Shown: positions 44,981 through 55,390 of the stretch, piece after piece
How positions within the stretch are numbered: position 1 is the first letter of the stretch
Layout: each line of letters starts with the position of its first letter
Assembly: GCF_900167935.1 (NCBI RefSeq)
Contig: NZ_FUYL01000006.1
Location: 239,159-303,158 of the forward strand
Direction of reading: 5' to 3'
Source: Maribacter arcticus
GTDB lineage: Bacteria; Bacteroidota; Bacteroidia; Flavobacteriales; Flavobacteriaceae
Length of the DNA: 64,000 nt
Made by a program: the position numbers and the translations under genes
Notes under the pieces: generated by a model
What the model saw: only the letters and a program-made list of their open reading frames with translations
Told to the model about the DNA's origin: nothing
Database searches by the model: none

Positions 44981-45427
44981 ATGAAACTTACAAATTTTTT
45001 CTTTACAATTTTAACTGTTGCTGTGGCGACAACCTTTGTCGCTTGCAGCAATGATGATGACGATATCATGGCTCAAGTAAGTGTCAACGGGACCGTATTG
45101 TTTGATGATAGTGATGACTTCAATGGGGAGGTGGACGGTGACTTTACAGGAAATGGCGGAAGTGCAGCTAGAACGTTCGTTTGGTTGAACAATTTGACCA
45201 CTGCGGACTACAATGCCGATATCACGGCCACTGCCGAGGGTGCCTTCAGTATCTTGGTATTGGATGCAGATGGAAATACCGTATTGAACAGGGCGCTGGA
45301 TGGTGCCACAGAACCGGATTCTTTTTCTGGGGTGACCGATGCTGGGACTTCTGGGGTATGGTCGGTCACGATAACCCTTGGTTCCTTCAATGGGGACGGA
45401 AGCTTCTCGTTAAGCGAGGGGAACTAA
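44981..45427 (+). CDS. Small acidic lipoprotein, passenger of the Tn3-like region
   Basis: 148 aa. The leader MKLTNFFFTILTVAVATTFV then ACSN gives a lipobox Cys at about residue 22, followed by DDDD. The body is Gly/Asp/Thr rich and beta-like (NADITATAEGAFSILVLDAD; SVTITLGSFNGDG), perhaps a single beta-sandwich. I recognise no family. It has its own terminator at 45452-45480 and sits between the Tn3 end and tnpA, so it may be transposon cargo displayed on the cell surface. Confidence 0.65.
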   Translation: MKLTNFFFTILTVAVATTFVACSNDDDDIMAQVSVNGTVLFDDSDDFNGEVDGDFTGNGGSAARTFVWLNNLTTADYNADITATAEGAFSILVLDADGNTVLNRALDGATEPDSFSGVTDAGTSGVWSVTITLGSFNGDGSFSLSEGN

Positions 45428-45451
45428 AATCCAAGAGTATGATAGCATATT

Positions 45452-45480
45452 AAAAAAGCCCCAAAGAGGGGCTTTTTTTT
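45452..45480 (+). terminator. Rho-independent terminator of the lipoprotein gene
   Basis: AAAAAAGCCCC-AAAGA-GGGGCTTTTTTTT: perfect stem followed by a T run, 25 bp after the stop codon. Confidence 0.9.
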
Positions 45481-45647
45481 ATTCGTAATTGAACAACTCT
45501 TGAAATGGGCCCAGTGACCACATAGCTGCGAAATAGGACAAGCGTTGAAATATTCCTTATGATTTTCGCTTATTGACTTTGGAAATCATATGGTCTTGAA
45601 GACCTTATTAGTTGCGAATTAGAGGCGCTCCCAAAATGCACAAGAGG

Positions 45648-47400
45648 TCAAGCGACCAGTCCCAATCTCTGATCCATGTCCAGTTCAAATCTACCATACG
45701 GGTTGACGTGGGCATAAATAAGCGGGGTAAGGGCACGGTAATCTTCTTTTGTCAATCTACCGAACCAATTTTCCGATGTTACGATCTGCTGTATCATCAA
45801 GGTATTTATATATACTAGGGATATTTGTACTAGGTGGAGCGCCAGCACCGAAAGTTCTTGATCCTCTAATCTGTTGCTGGACACCTCTCCTCCCTTACCA
45901 AAGAATATGAACGAATTAGCGGAATTCCAGTTTTCAACAACATTGAGCCCTTCCTGTATCTCCTGCCTCAATCGTTTATCCTGGAGATACTTGCAAAGAA
46001 AAATTGTTTTGATGACCTTTCCCAGTTCTGACAAGGCTTTATAGGTCGGGTGGGCCGCATTGTTCCTGGTGAACCTTTTTAATATCGATTCAGGGTCGGC
46101 AGTACCTTGTTTTAGCGCCGAAGTATATTTAACCATTTCATCGTATTGTTGATGGAGTAGCCCCCATTTGATAGGTCTGGTAAGGATAGGGGTCAGATTC
46201 TGTAATTCGTTGATCATGCCAACATCGGGAAGATAAAGTTTTTGACTGGCAATATTTTTTAACCTGGGCATTAGATCGAATCCAAGGAGGTGACAAAACG
46301 CAAATGCGACTTCGCTCTGGCCATGGGTATCAACATATTGTTTTTGGATCGACATATCGGTGCAATGACGTAGGACCCCCTCGATCATATTGGCTACTTC
46401 AGAGGATGAACATCGTTTCAATTGTGAGTAGATACAAGTTGACTTTTTATCTACATGCCAATATATCATTACTCCACGGCCTCCATACCGAATATGCCAT
46501 TCGGTCATCAGGTTCTGGTCCCATGAACCGAACTTTTTAGAATCCGAGGCGCATGCGGTCGTTCCTTCTCCCCATAGATCGGTATTTCTTACCCTGAATA
46601 TTGCGTTGGCCGTTTCCCTAATGGCATTTCGCATTGCTTGTTTGTGTACATAGAACTTTCGGATATGCAGCAACTCTTTATATGTCACCCGATCATTCCC
46701 GGAGCTTATTCTCTTCAGCCCCGTGTTGGTACCCAATCCGTACAAAGTCAACAATAATCTTTTCCGAAGTTCATTTTTGTCCAATCTTTCGGAAGTACGC
46801 TGTGTCTTGAAACAACTTGAGAAATTGACTTTTAGATCCGTTTCTTTCAGGATATCCAATAAAGAGGTCATTGGCCACATGGATTGTACCTGCCCTTTCA
46901 ATTTGTTGATATTTATAGGTTCCGATTGACGCTCCAAAGGGGACAGAATGATATTCTTTTTTGAGGTGTGTCTAAATTTCACATGTTTATTGGATGGGAT
47001 CGTTCGGTTGAGTGAATCCAGGGCTTCATGTAATTTTAATTTCAATTCTTCGGAAAATGCTTTTGCGTTTTCCGTAATCCCTAACTGACCATAATAGAAT
47101 TCACGGTTCAGATGAAAATCAGGTGGAACATCTTCATCCGGGTTTCTGTATTTATCCGCTCCAGCTACCCATATTTCCTTGCAACGTAATTTGTCCCTTA
47201 GAACTTCGAGAACGGCAATTTCATAGTCGATCTTATTGATTCTTTCCGTTCCATCATTATCCGGTTCGACTATAATATCATACCATTTCGGTTTTATTAT
47301 ATCTTCTATCGGAACGGACCCTATAAGGTCGAAACGTTTTCTTTTTGCGTTACCACCGTTAGATTTTATCAGATCAAGGGCCTCGAGGATGGGCCTATGT
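45648..47400 (-). pseudogene. tnpA: Tn3-family transposase TnpA, 5' truncated
   Basis: About 583 native C-terminal codons remain of a protein normally near 1,000 aa. The DDE core is present: [42 protein letters not shown] and the Glu region [13 protein letters not shown]. At 47400 the coding sequence meets a Tn3 terminal repeat. The open frame continues to 47522, but those first residues (for example [13 protein letters not shown]) are merely translated repeat. Without its N-terminal DNA-binding part the enzyme should be inactive. Confidence 0.85.
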
Positions 47401-47438
47401 GGGGTATGAAGCCCATCGGTGCGAAAACGTACGGTAAG
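47401..47438 (+). repeat. Tn3-family terminal repeat, copy 2, abutting tnpA
   Basis: It matches copy 1 (44611-44648) except at two positions and has the same orientation. Its outer GGGG directly follows the last native tnpA codon, so a second Tn3-type end has replaced the 5' part of tnpA. Confidence 0.85.
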
Positions 47439-47599
47439 GATGTAGAAACATATATTCTTCGGCTCAGCAAAATACTCAAAACAAGCTTTTTGAATGTTGG
47501 TCTTATACCAAAAATGGAACAAAATCAGGATTTGAGGTATGAATGTTAAAAGGAACTTTTAAATTTAAAGATTATGCCTTTGGACAATTTGAGTTTTGT

Positions 47600-48047
47600 T
47601 CAAGTCATATAATTCCCGCTTTTTATACGTTTATTGACCTTGGAGATTGTGTGTCTTGAACATCCCAATAAGTTTTGGATGTAACTATAACTTTTACCGT
47701 CTTTTAACAGTCCTTCGATTTTAGTTTGCAGTTCGATATTCTCAGGTCGTCCTTTATATTTCCCAAGTTTCTTGGCTTTTTGTACTCCCTGAGCTTGCCT
47801 ACGTCTTCTATCGGTAAAATCTTTACGTGCAATTGCAGCGAGCATATCGAGCATCATCGCATTAAAAGCTGATAACATCCTCTGGGTAAATTCATCTGAA
47901 GTATCAAGAAGTTTATGGCTTGTTGGAAGATCGATTGAAACGATTCTGATACTTTTCCCAGAGATTATAAATTTTAATGTTTCCCAATCCTTAGCATTCA
48001 ATCTACTGATCCTATCTATTTGTTCAACTAAAAGAATATCTTCTGGC
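47600..48047 (-). pseudogene. Serine recombinase (resolvase/invertase), 5' truncated
   Basis: About 149 native codons: PEDILLVEQIDRISRLNAKD, MLDMLAAIARKDFTDRRRRQ, KKLGKYKGRPEN and a C-terminal HTH (YSYIQNLLGCSRHTISKVNK). The N-terminal 50 or so residues with the catalytic Ser are missing. The native sequence ends at 48047, where the IS21-like end starts. It was probably the resolvase of the second Tn3-type unit. Confidence 0.8.
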
Positions 48048-48181
48048 TGCAAAAAACGGTCAAAGTGAACCACTGAAAACGGATTTTTTTGAACCACTTA
48101 AAAAATCGTTTCAGACTATGCTATAAAAGGGTTTGCAATAAATATTGCTATGCTCACTTTAATCCGGCGGGGGTGGTATAC
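48048..48181 (+). repeat. Left inverted repeat of the sugar-cassette unit
   Basis: Starts TGCAAAAAACGG at 48048 and remains alignable with the complement of 55599-55737 up to GGTATAC near 48181, with scattered mismatches and a 5-bp indel. Confidence 0.8.
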
Positions 48182-48224
48182 TTTGTCCGTCCTTTCCAGG
48201 TTACTCCTTATATGAGAATACGAT

Positions 48225-48911
48225 CTATAATTTTTTTAATATTAATTTCTTAAAAAACACTTGCATTGACGGCCCCGCATGAACCTGCAATGCCAACACT
48301 CCAGAAGATGCCGATTTCTCCGTTTCATTATCTACAACATCAATAGTCAATTGACCATTGATATAATGTTGTAAATGACTCCCTTTTACTACAATCTTAT
48401 AGTTATTCCATTCATCTTGATTTATGACTTTCTGAACCTCTTCGTTGGATATAAATCGTTCTACTGTTTTCTCTCCATCTTTCGAGACAACTACCTTTTC
48501 GCCACGCTGTGCAATAATCCCTCTTCCTTTTTCTTCATACAAAATTCCAGAATATTGAATGCCTGCTTCCATATCTGCTTGGTAGCCACCAATAATAAAT
48601 TTATCTTCATCTATAACTCTCGCTCTATACTGAACACCGCTATTTCCTCCAATAATTTTATATTTAAATGTCAACTCAAAATCTGACACGGTCATATCAT
48701 GAATTAAAAAAGTATTTTGCTCAATAACCAGTTCATCAGTTGTTTCTCCTTTAATACACCCATTCTCTACAGACCAAACTCGGCTATCTCCTCTCCAACG
48801 ACTAAGATCTTTGCCATTGAATAATTTCTCCGCTTTACTTACATTTTGACCTACTACATTGCAACTAATAATAATTGCCACGAGTAACGTATAAATTACT
48901 TTGCTGTTCAT
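48225..48911 (-). CDS. DUF1080 protein (3-keto-disaccharide hydrolase family)
   Basis: 228 aa. A signal peptide or lipobox-like leader (LLVAIIISCNVVGQN) precedes a single concanavalin-like DUF1080 domain (LFNGKDLSRWRGDSRVWSVE; GGNSGVQYRARVIDED; EWNNYKIVVKGSHLQHYING). The family includes periplasmic hydrolases of 3-keto glycosides. It is the last gene of the cassette, 8 bp after the haem/PQQ gene. Confidence 0.85.
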   Translation of the reverse strand: MNSKVIYTLLVAIIISCNVVGQNVSKAEKLFNGKDLSRWRGDSRVWSVENGCIKGETTDELVIEQNTFLIHDMTVSDFELTFKYKIIGGNSGVQYRARVIDEDKFIIGGYQADMEAGIQYSGILYEEKGRGIIAQRGEKVVVSKDGEKTVERFISNEEVQKVINQDEWNNYKIVVKGSHLQHYINGQLTIDVVDNETEKSASSGVLALQVHAGPSMQVFFKKLILKKL

Positions 48912-48919
48912 TTTACTGT

Positions 48920-51526
48920 TTATTTTTTCATTTTGTTTTTGTTTCCACCTGAAAGCATATAAGCAATCAAGTCTGTAATTTCTTGTTCATTCAATCTATT
49001 AGCCAAACCAGCTGGCATCGGCGAAACTTTAGATAATTCAACACTTTCTAATCTATCCTTTCTAACTTTTGTGGTAACGCCAGCAGCAAAAGCACTAATA
49101 CTTACTTCAATATTTTCATCATCTTCATCAACTTCAATTCCTGTAATCACAGAACCGTTTTTCATATGATAATTTGAATATTGATATCTGTCCCCAATCG
49201 TTCCAGATGGATTAATGATGGCTTCCCCAATTGCTCCAACTGTAAATCTTGAACCAATTGTAGTTAATTCGGGTCCTGTACTACCTCCTTCTCCATTCAT
49301 ACTATGACATGAAATACATAACGAAGCTTTAAACATATTTTTACCATTTTCAAAATTGGCATTTTCAAAATTCTTTTCATAAGCAGACATTAGTAACTCC
49401 ACAGTCCAATCGATACCAGGACCTTGTGGTTGTTTTACATCCTTCATATAATCTGGTCTACGAGCTGCTGCTATTTCAGTTAATTCAGAAAGGTAATCTT
49501 GCTCTTTCTCAGGAACATTTTCCAAAGCCGTTTTTTGAATCGCTCTAATAAAATTTAAATACTGTTTACCTCCAGCTTTTTGAAGCGCATCTCCAAACCA
49601 TTTAAAATAACGCTCTCTTGTAGAAGTTGACCAACCCTTTTGTAGATAACTCAAACTCATTGCGTAACTAATATTACGTTGATTTGGCATATTTGCCAAC
49701 ATATTCTCAACATCTTTCCCATACTGTTCACTTCTATTGGAAATATCACCAGATAGGTAAATCTCTTTCATACCTTCAGTAGAAGTATTCGTCTCCATTT
49801 CATGTAATGTCAACTCAACAATTTCTTCTACTTGTAAAAAACTTAGAATCTTACACAATTCCATATTCACCGCCTCAGAACTTGCCAAATAGGCTGGCAA
49901 AAATATCTCCTTAATTTTACCTTGCAAGTCGTTTGGCAAGCTTCCTTCCATTCTCAACAAAAGCAAATCGATTCCTCTTATAAAATCTAATTTTTTAGAT
50001 TCTTCTAAACTTTGCCAATCCATTTCTACTAAAGCATTCAACGCTTCAATACGAGTAGCATCATCACCATGACGTGCAATTGCCAATGACAATCCAACGG
50101 TTGCTTCTGCAGAATTATCATTCTTTATTTCATCCTTCCAATGTTTATAATCTAAATGCTCTAAAGCCACTCTCGCTGAAAATCGAATAGCACGATCATC
50201 ATGATCTAAATTCTTTACAATAAATGAAACTTTATCTGCTGATGGAGCAACATGTAATGCTTCTAATTCTTGTCTTAACCTTCGTTGTTTTTTCCCCTTT
50301 GACCGTTCCTTCAACTCTAATGCTTCAGATGGCAAATCACCTTCATAAGTAACGCGGTACAATGCAGATTCTAATCGTCTCCCACCTGTTAAGAAGTAAA
50401 AAGCACCATCATCACCCACTACGCCATTGGTAATCGGTAAAGGAACACCAGAAATAAACTCTGTCACCTCTGCGTCAAACGAACTACCATTAGGTGTTAG
50501 TTTTGCATGATACATGGTTCCATAACTCCAATCAGATAAATACAATCCTTTTTGATAGTATGCCGGGAACTTTAATCCTCTTCCATCTAAAAGACCTGTT
50601 GGTGAGCCTTGCCCTAAATTGGCAATACCAGAAAGGTTGTCTGGATAAAAATCCTTAAATTTCCCTGTTCCTGTTCTCCATCCAAAATCTGCACCGCTCG
50701 TCATATGGTTTAAACGTATTGGTCTGTACCACGGCATTCCTAAATCATACTCCATATCAGAATCAAAACCAAACAGTTCATTATCACGATTAAAGGCAAT
50801 ATCAAATGTATTTCTAGTTCCAACTGTTACTAACGTCCAGTTTTTGCCTTCAAAATCTGTTTGGGCTACCCAACCACCTGGGGCCTTTCTTGAATTTGCA
50901 TGCCCACTTGGATCTTTAATTACTGGTAATAAATTATCTTCATCCCATACTTCAGGTACTCGACCATGAACATCGCTAGGAATATCTGTGTGATTTCCAA
51001 AAACCATAAACATAGACTGACCATCTGGTGCCAATACAATATTATGTGGTCCGTGTTCACCATTCCCGTTTACAGTCTTTAATGTTTTAACACTATCTAA
51101 CTCACCATCTCCATTAGAATCAATGATTTTATACAATCCACTTTGAATCTTATCATCATTTGAATTTACCAAGGCAAATAGTTCGTTATTATGATATAAT
51201 AACCCTTGAGCCAGACCAACATTGACATCTAATTTCTGCACTTCAAGGACATCTTTTTCTCCAGATTTTGTAAGTCTTGATTTATAAATACTTCCGTATT
51301 GATCGGATGCATAGAAATTTCCTTTATCATCTTTTGCAATACTCACCCAAGAGCCTTGTTCATTATCGGTAGGTTCATACAATTTAGAAATAACAAAACC
51401 TCTTGGCAGTGTAATATCATCAATTGTGACCTTTTCAATAATTGGTGTTTCATTGTCTGAATCTTGATTGCAAGAATAAAACAGAACACTAATAATACTT
51501 AATAGTAAAAGTGTAATTCTTTTCAT
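48920..51526 (-). CDS. Secreted PQQ-dehydrogenase-like protein with HEAT region and C-terminal cytochrome c
   Basis: About 868 aa from MKRITLLLLSIISVLFYSC (lipobox Cys); an upstream Met exists at 51550. Residues about 40-420 form a beta-propeller (GQSMFMVFGNHTDIPSDVHG; SDWSYGTMYHAKLTPNG). Helical HEAT-like repeats follow, then a cytochrome c with CISCH (about residue 755) and the late PMPAGLANRLNEQEITDL. This is the putative haem-binding domain architecture (TIGR02603-like) common in Planctomycetes and Bacteroidota. It probably oxidises a sugar in the periplasm and passes electrons to its haem. Confidence 0.82.
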   Translation of the reverse strand: MKRITLLLLSIISVLFYSCNQDSDNETPIIEKVTIDDITLPRGFVISKLYEPTDNEQGSWVSIAKDDKGNFYASDQYGSIYKSRLTKSGEKDVLEVQKLDVNVGLAQGLLYHNNELFALVNSNDDKIQSGLYKIIDSNGDGELDSVKTLKTVNGNGEHGPHNIVLAPDGQSMFMVFGNHTDIPSDVHGRVPEVWDEDNLLPVIKDPSGHANSRKAPGGWVAQTDFEGKNWTLVTVGTRNTFDIAFNRDNELFGFDSDMEYDLGMPWYRPIRLNHMTSGADFGWRTGTGKFKDFYPDNLSGIANLGQGSPTGLLDGRGLKFPAYYQKGLYLSDWSYGTMYHAKLTPNGSSFDAEVTEFISGVPLPITNGVVGDDGAFYFLTGGRRLESALYRVTYEGDLPSEALELKERSKGKKQRRLRQELEALHVAPSADKVSFIVKNLDHDDRAIRFSARVALEHLDYKHWKDEIKNDNSAEATVGLSLAIARHGDDATRIEALNALVEMDWQSLEESKKLDFIRGIDLLLLRMEGSLPNDLQGKIKEIFLPAYLASSEAVNMELCKILSFLQVEEIVELTLHEMETNTSTEGMKEIYLSGDISNRSEQYGKDVENMLANMPNQRNISYAMSLSYLQKGWSTSTRERYFKWFGDALQKAGGKQYLNFIRAIQKTALENVPEKEQDYLSELTEIAAARRPDYMKDVKQPQGPGIDWTVELLMSAYEKNFENANFENGKNMFKASLCISCHSMNGEGGSTGPELTTIGSRFTVGAIGEAIINPSGTIGDRYQYSNYHMKNGSVITGIEVDEDDENIEVSISAFAAGVTTKVRKDRLESVELSKVSPMPAGLANRLNEQEITDLIAYMLSGGNKNKMKK

Positions 51527-51599
51527 GTGTTTATCTTTATTATTTTTCAAAGTTCATACATGGACTTCGCTCAGCACAGGCATGCTGTTATCTATTATG

Positions 51600-51882
51600 C
51601 ATTAAATCACCTCGCTTATTAAATTTAATGGAGGCGTTGAATCTTCGATTTCCCTTAAGTGATCCCATAAAACCATAATCATTCCTTGCTTGGTCATCGG
51701 AAAGAATCATTGCAATATTAGTTTTTTTAATAACAGTACCTAGGGCTTTGGTTATATTTGGTCTCGTAACTCTTATCAAAACATGAAGATGCTGTCAAAC
51801 ATAGGACAACAATACCTAAGCAGATCTTTGCATAAGCAATGAACCTATTTAACAAAGTCACTAAATGTTTTTTAAACAGCAT
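51600..51882 (-). pseudogene. 5' remnant of a lipoprotein sulfatase
   Basis: An ATG at 51882 opens a leader with lipobox (CLGIVVLCLTASSC) followed by FDKSYETKYN. After a frame change the stretch TNIAMILSDDQARNDYGFMG matches the N-terminus of type I sulfatases (P-N-I/L...SDDQ...GFMG). The remaining 400 or more codons, with the catalytic C/S-x-P-x-R, are absent. It hints that the cassette once acted on a sulfated glycan. Confidence 0.6.
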
Positions 51883-52009
51883 CAACTTTGAGTTTTTATT
51901 AGATAATTTGTACTTATGTTTTTTTTGGATTAAATGTTGATTTTACATTTTATAGCTCAAAACTTTGCGGGGCAATCCCAGTATTCATATTCTTCATAAA
52001 GTAAGACAT

Positions 52010-52783
52010 TCACATTTCATTAGGTGGTGGACTAACGGAGGTCCACCCTCCATCTACCACTATCGTCTGCCCAGTAATCTGACTTGAGCTATCAGATAAT
52101 AGAAAGAGAATAGTATTCGATATATCTTTGGTTGTTGATACGATTCCAGTTGGAGTTATATCTTCCCAAGTTGCCTTGTAGCCTTCATCAGATTGTGTGC
52201 GTTCTGTTAAGGTAGCTCCTGGGGCAACAGCATTTACTGTTATTTTATGAGGTGCCAACTCCACACTTAAACTTTTAGCAAGCATTTCAAGAGCAGCTTT
52301 TGTCATGCCATATGCGGCAAGTTTGGGATGCGCTTGATGACCCGTTACGGAAGACATGAAAATTACTCGACCCCCTGTTTTTTGTTTGATGAATTGTTTG
52401 GTTGCTGCTTGTGCTAGAAAAAAGGAACCTTGTAAATTCACCGAAGTTAAGGTTTGAAAGTCTTCCGGTTTGTAATCGATAAAGTTGCCGAAAGTGGTTA
52501 TACCTGCGTTGGCTACTACAAAATCTAATTTACCATATTCCCTAACCGCTTTTTGAACCATTTTTTGAATGGTTCCTAGATCTCCAGAATTTCCTAAAAC
52601 AGCATTGCATTTTCCACCTTGATTTCTGATAATGGTAGTTGCTTTTTCAAGCGCTGCCGAATCAATATCATTAATTATAACGGAAGCTCCTGAACTACAA
52701 AGTTGCTTGACGATTTCAAAGCCGATACCAATGGCTGCGCCTGTTACTATGGCAACTTTATCATCAAAAGAATACTGTATCAT
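52010..52783 (-). CDS. Short-chain dehydrogenase/reductase (sugar 1-dehydrogenase-like)
   Basis: 257 aa. The cofactor motif is TGAAIGIG (residues 15-22). The structural motif is NAGI, and the catalytic Ser (MSSVTGHQ) and Y-x3-K (YGMTK) are in place. NAVAPGATLTERT and VVDGGW complete the classical SDR. In a cassette with a lactonase and an aldonate dehydratase it probably oxidises an aldose or polyol with NAD(P). It is 23 bp behind the dehydratase gene. Confidence 0.87.
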   Translation of the reverse strand: MIQYSFDDKVAIVTGAAIGIGFEIVKQLCSSGASVIINDIDSAALEKATTIIRNQGGKCNAVLGNSGDLGTIQKMVQKAVREYGKLDFVVANAGITTFGNFIDYKPEDFQTLTSVNLQGSFFLAQAATKQFIKQKTGGRVIFMSSVTGHQAHPKLAAYGMTKAALEMLAKSLSVELAPHKITVNAVAPGATLTERTQSDEGYKATWEDITPTGIVSTTKDISNTILFLLSDSSSQITGQTIVVDGGWTSVSPPPNEM

Positions 52784-52806
52784 ATTACAAGTTGTTGCGT
52801 TTCTAA

Positions 52807-54525
52807 TTAATGTGAATCTCTATTTACTTCACTTCCTGATTTTCCCTTTAAAAAATCTAAATCTACGCCCTGGTGCGCCTGTTCTACATGTTCAATATAC
52901 ATTTTTGCATAGCCTCTATTGTATCCTAAATCAGGTGCTTTCCAGCTTTTTTTGCGTTCGGCCAGAACTTCATCAGAAACATGTAAGGTTAGTTTTCTAT
53001 TCGCCACATCCAACTCAATAATATCACCTGTTTCTACGAGTCCGAAAGTACCGCCAACGGCAGATTCGGGAGAAACGTGCAGTATCACGGTTCCAAAAGC
53101 CGTACCACTCATTCTTCCGTCTGAAATACGAACCATATCCGTAATTCCTTTATCCAACATCATTTTCGGTAGTCCGATATTCCCAACTTCTGGCATTCCT
53201 GGGTAACCTTTTGGCCCTGCATTTTTTAAGACCAAAACTGAGTTTTCATCCAAGTCCAAATCTGGCAAATCAACTTTCGCTTTATAATCTTCAATATCTT
53301 CAAATACAAAAGCCCTGCCTTTGTGTTGCATTAATGCCGGTGTAGCCGCAGAAGGTTTTAGTATAGCGCCGTCAGGGCATAAATTACCTCTGACAACAGC
53401 AATGCCAGAATCATCTTTAAATGGGTTTTCTAAAGAACCAATGACGTTGGTGTCATAGCACGTTATATCATCGGTATTTTCTCCAATCGATTTACCGTTT
53501 GCAGTTAAGGCATTTGTATGTAAGTGAGCTTTCAATTCTTTAATCAAAGCTGGTAATCCACCTGCATAATAAAAGTCTTCCATCATAAATTTACCAGAAG
53601 GAAGCAAATTCGCCAAGAGCGGAATCTTTTCAGAAAATTTATCAAAATCTTCCAAATCTAATTTCACACCAATTCTTCCGGCAATGGCCAAAAGGTGTAC
53701 CACAAAATTTGTTGATCCGCCGATTGCCGCATTCACCATGATAGCATTCTCAAAAGCCTCACGGGTAAGAATTTTTGATAACGTTAAATCTTCTTTGACC
53801 ATGTCAACAATACGACGACCGCTTATATGCGCTAATACCTTACGACGCGAATCTGAAGCTGGAATAGCTGCATTGTGGGGTAGGGTAACCCCCAAAGCTT
53901 CTACCATACAAGCCATAGTTGATGCGGTGCCCATAACAGCACAATGTCCATCACTTCGGCACATATTTGCTTCAGCTTCAACAAATTCTTTTTGACTGAG
54001 TTCTCCTCTTCGGTTGGCATCACTAAATTTCCAAACGTCTGTTGTGCCAATATCTCTTCCTTTGTGTTTACCGTTGAGCATAGGTCCGCCAGAAATGAAG
54101 ATTGTAGGTAAATCGACACTGCAAGCACCCATTAAAATAGAGGGAGTTGTTTTATCACAACCACCCAATAGTACGATGCCATCTAAAGGGTTTCCGCGAA
54201 TACTTTCTTCGGCATCCATACTAGCAAGATTTCGATACAGCATTGTTGTTGGCTTCATTAAAGTTTCACCCAATGACATTACCGGAAACTCTAACGGAAA
54301 CCCGCCAGCTTCCCAGACACCTCTTTTTACATGCTCTGCTAGTTCTCTAAAGTGCCCATTGCAAGGTGTTAATTCTGACCAGGTGTTACAAATGCCAATA
54401 ACTGGTTTTCCTTCAAATTCATCAGCAGGATAGCCTTGATTCTTCATCCAAGCTCTATAGATGAATCCATCTTTTCCTGTTTTTCCAAACCAATTTTGGC
54501 TTCTCATTTTCTTTTTGTCATCCAT
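52807..54525 (-). CDS. IlvD/Edd-family sugar-acid dehydratase (pentonate/hexonate type)
   Basis: 572 aa, full length. Cysteines for an Fe-S cluster lie in GICNTWSELTPCN, LLGGCDKTTPS and CRSDGHCAVMGTASTMA. PHNAAIPASDSRR and VRISDGRMSGTAFGT are family signatures. The sequence looks more like aldonate dehydratases (arabinonate, xylonate or related) than branched-chain amino acid IlvD, and no ilv genes are nearby. It should convert an aldonate to a 2-keto-3-deoxy acid. It overlaps the SMP-30 gene by 8 bp. Confidence 0.85.
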   Translation of the reverse strand: MDDKKKMRSQNWFGKTGKDGFIYRAWMKNQGYPADEFEGKPVIGICNTWSELTPCNGHFRELAEHVKRGVWEAGGFPLEFPVMSLGETLMKPTTMLYRNLASMDAEESIRGNPLDGIVLLGGCDKTTPSILMGACSVDLPTIFISGGPMLNGKHKGRDIGTTDVWKFSDANRRGELSQKEFVEAEANMCRSDGHCAVMGTASTMACMVEALGVTLPHNAAIPASDSRRKVLAHISGRRIVDMVKEDLTLSKILTREAFENAIMVNAAIGGSTNFVVHLLAIAGRIGVKLDLEDFDKFSEKIPLLANLLPSGKFMMEDFYYAGGLPALIKELKAHLHTNALTANGKSIGENTDDITCYDTNVIGSLENPFKDDSGIAVVRGNLCPDGAILKPSAATPALMQHKGRAFVFEDIEDYKAKVDLPDLDLDENSVLVLKNAGPKGYPGMPEVGNIGLPKMMLDKGITDMVRISDGRMSGTAFGTVILHVSPESAVGGTFGLVETGDIIELDVANRKLTLHVSDEVLAERKKSWKAPDLGYNRGYAKMYIEHVEQAHQGVDLDFLKGKSGSEVNRDSH

Positions 54526-55390
54526 GGTATCTTGATTGTATTTGTCCTACGGTATTCGTTTCTATTTTAAAAAGCCTTCCTGCTAAAGGGTTTTCTAATC
54601 GTTCTTTTTCTGATAATGCTACTTTTGAAGTAGTAATAATAAGTGTTTTTAAATCGGCACCTCCAAAACAACAACTTGTTGGGTGTGATACCGGCATTAG
54701 AATCTCCTCAATTTTGTTTCCCTTTTTATCAAAATGCACTAGTTTGCTACCTCCCCAAAGGGCAATCCAAAATCCACCTTCACTATCTATAGTCATGCCA
54801 TCGGGGAATTCCGCATTCGCAAATTTGATGTGTGTTCTTTTGTTTGAAATATTCCCCGATTCTATTTCGTAATCATAAGCAAAAACTGCATTGCGATTGG
54901 TGTCAATCATAAAAAAGGTATCTTTTTCAGGATTCCATCCCATACCATTAGTAATATGGATGTTTTCTTCTAATACATTCCAGGAATGGTCTGTATTCAA
55001 GCGAAAGAGCTTTCCTTTATTATCTGCGCCATTCCATTCCATCGTACCGCCAAAAACGCGGCCTTCCGGATCTACGGCACCATCATTAAAGCGCACTTCT
55101 GAATTATGTTGTTCGGGAGAAGGTTCAATCAAGTTGAAAAGCTGTGATTTTTCATTGTAAAATCCAAACCCATCTCTAACACCCATTACCAAACCTTCTT
55201 GATTTGCACGTAACGCTAAAAACCCAAGTGGTTGGCCTATGGAAAACTCTTCCATAGTACTACTCGATAAATCACCTTTAAAATAAATTCCCTGTAGCAA
55301 ATCAACCCAATATATTTTTTGAGAAATAGGATCCCAAACTGGGCCTTCACCATGTTCTGCGGAACTATTAAATAGGGGTGCTACTTGCAT
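54518..55390 (-). CDS. SMP-30/gluconolactonase family lactonase
   Basis: 290 aa, six-bladed propeller. Metal ligands are expected from HGEGPVWD (Glu about residue 16), NDGAVDPEGRVFGGT, HITNGMGWNPE and FPDGMTIDSEGGFWIALWGG. No signal peptide, so cytoplasmic. It hydrolyses an aldonolactone to the aldonate used by the overlapping dehydratase. It is the first gene of the minus-strand cassette; its promoter must lie in 55391-55600, close to the right inverted repeat. Confidence 0.88.
   Translation of the reverse strand: MQVAPLFNSSAEHGEGPVWDPISQKIYWVDLLQGIYFKGDLSSSTMEEFSIGQPLGFLALRANQEGLVMGVRDGFGFYNEKSQLFNLIEPSPEQHNSEVRFNDGAVDPEGRVFGGTMEWNGADNKGKLFRLNTDHSWNVLEENIHITNGMGWNPEKDTFFMIDTNRNAVFAYDYEIESGNISNKRTHIKFANAEFPDGMTIDSEGGFWIALWGGSKLVHFDKKGNKIEEILMPVSHPTSCCFGGADLKTLIITTSKVALSEKERLENPLAGRLFKIETNTVGQIQSRYHG

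Noticed and set aside
47401..47522. N-terminal 40 residues of the long open frame containing TnpA (45648-47522)
   Set aside because: They are the translation of the 38-bp Tn3 terminal repeat and flanking sequence, not transposase; the native coding sequence starts at 47400.
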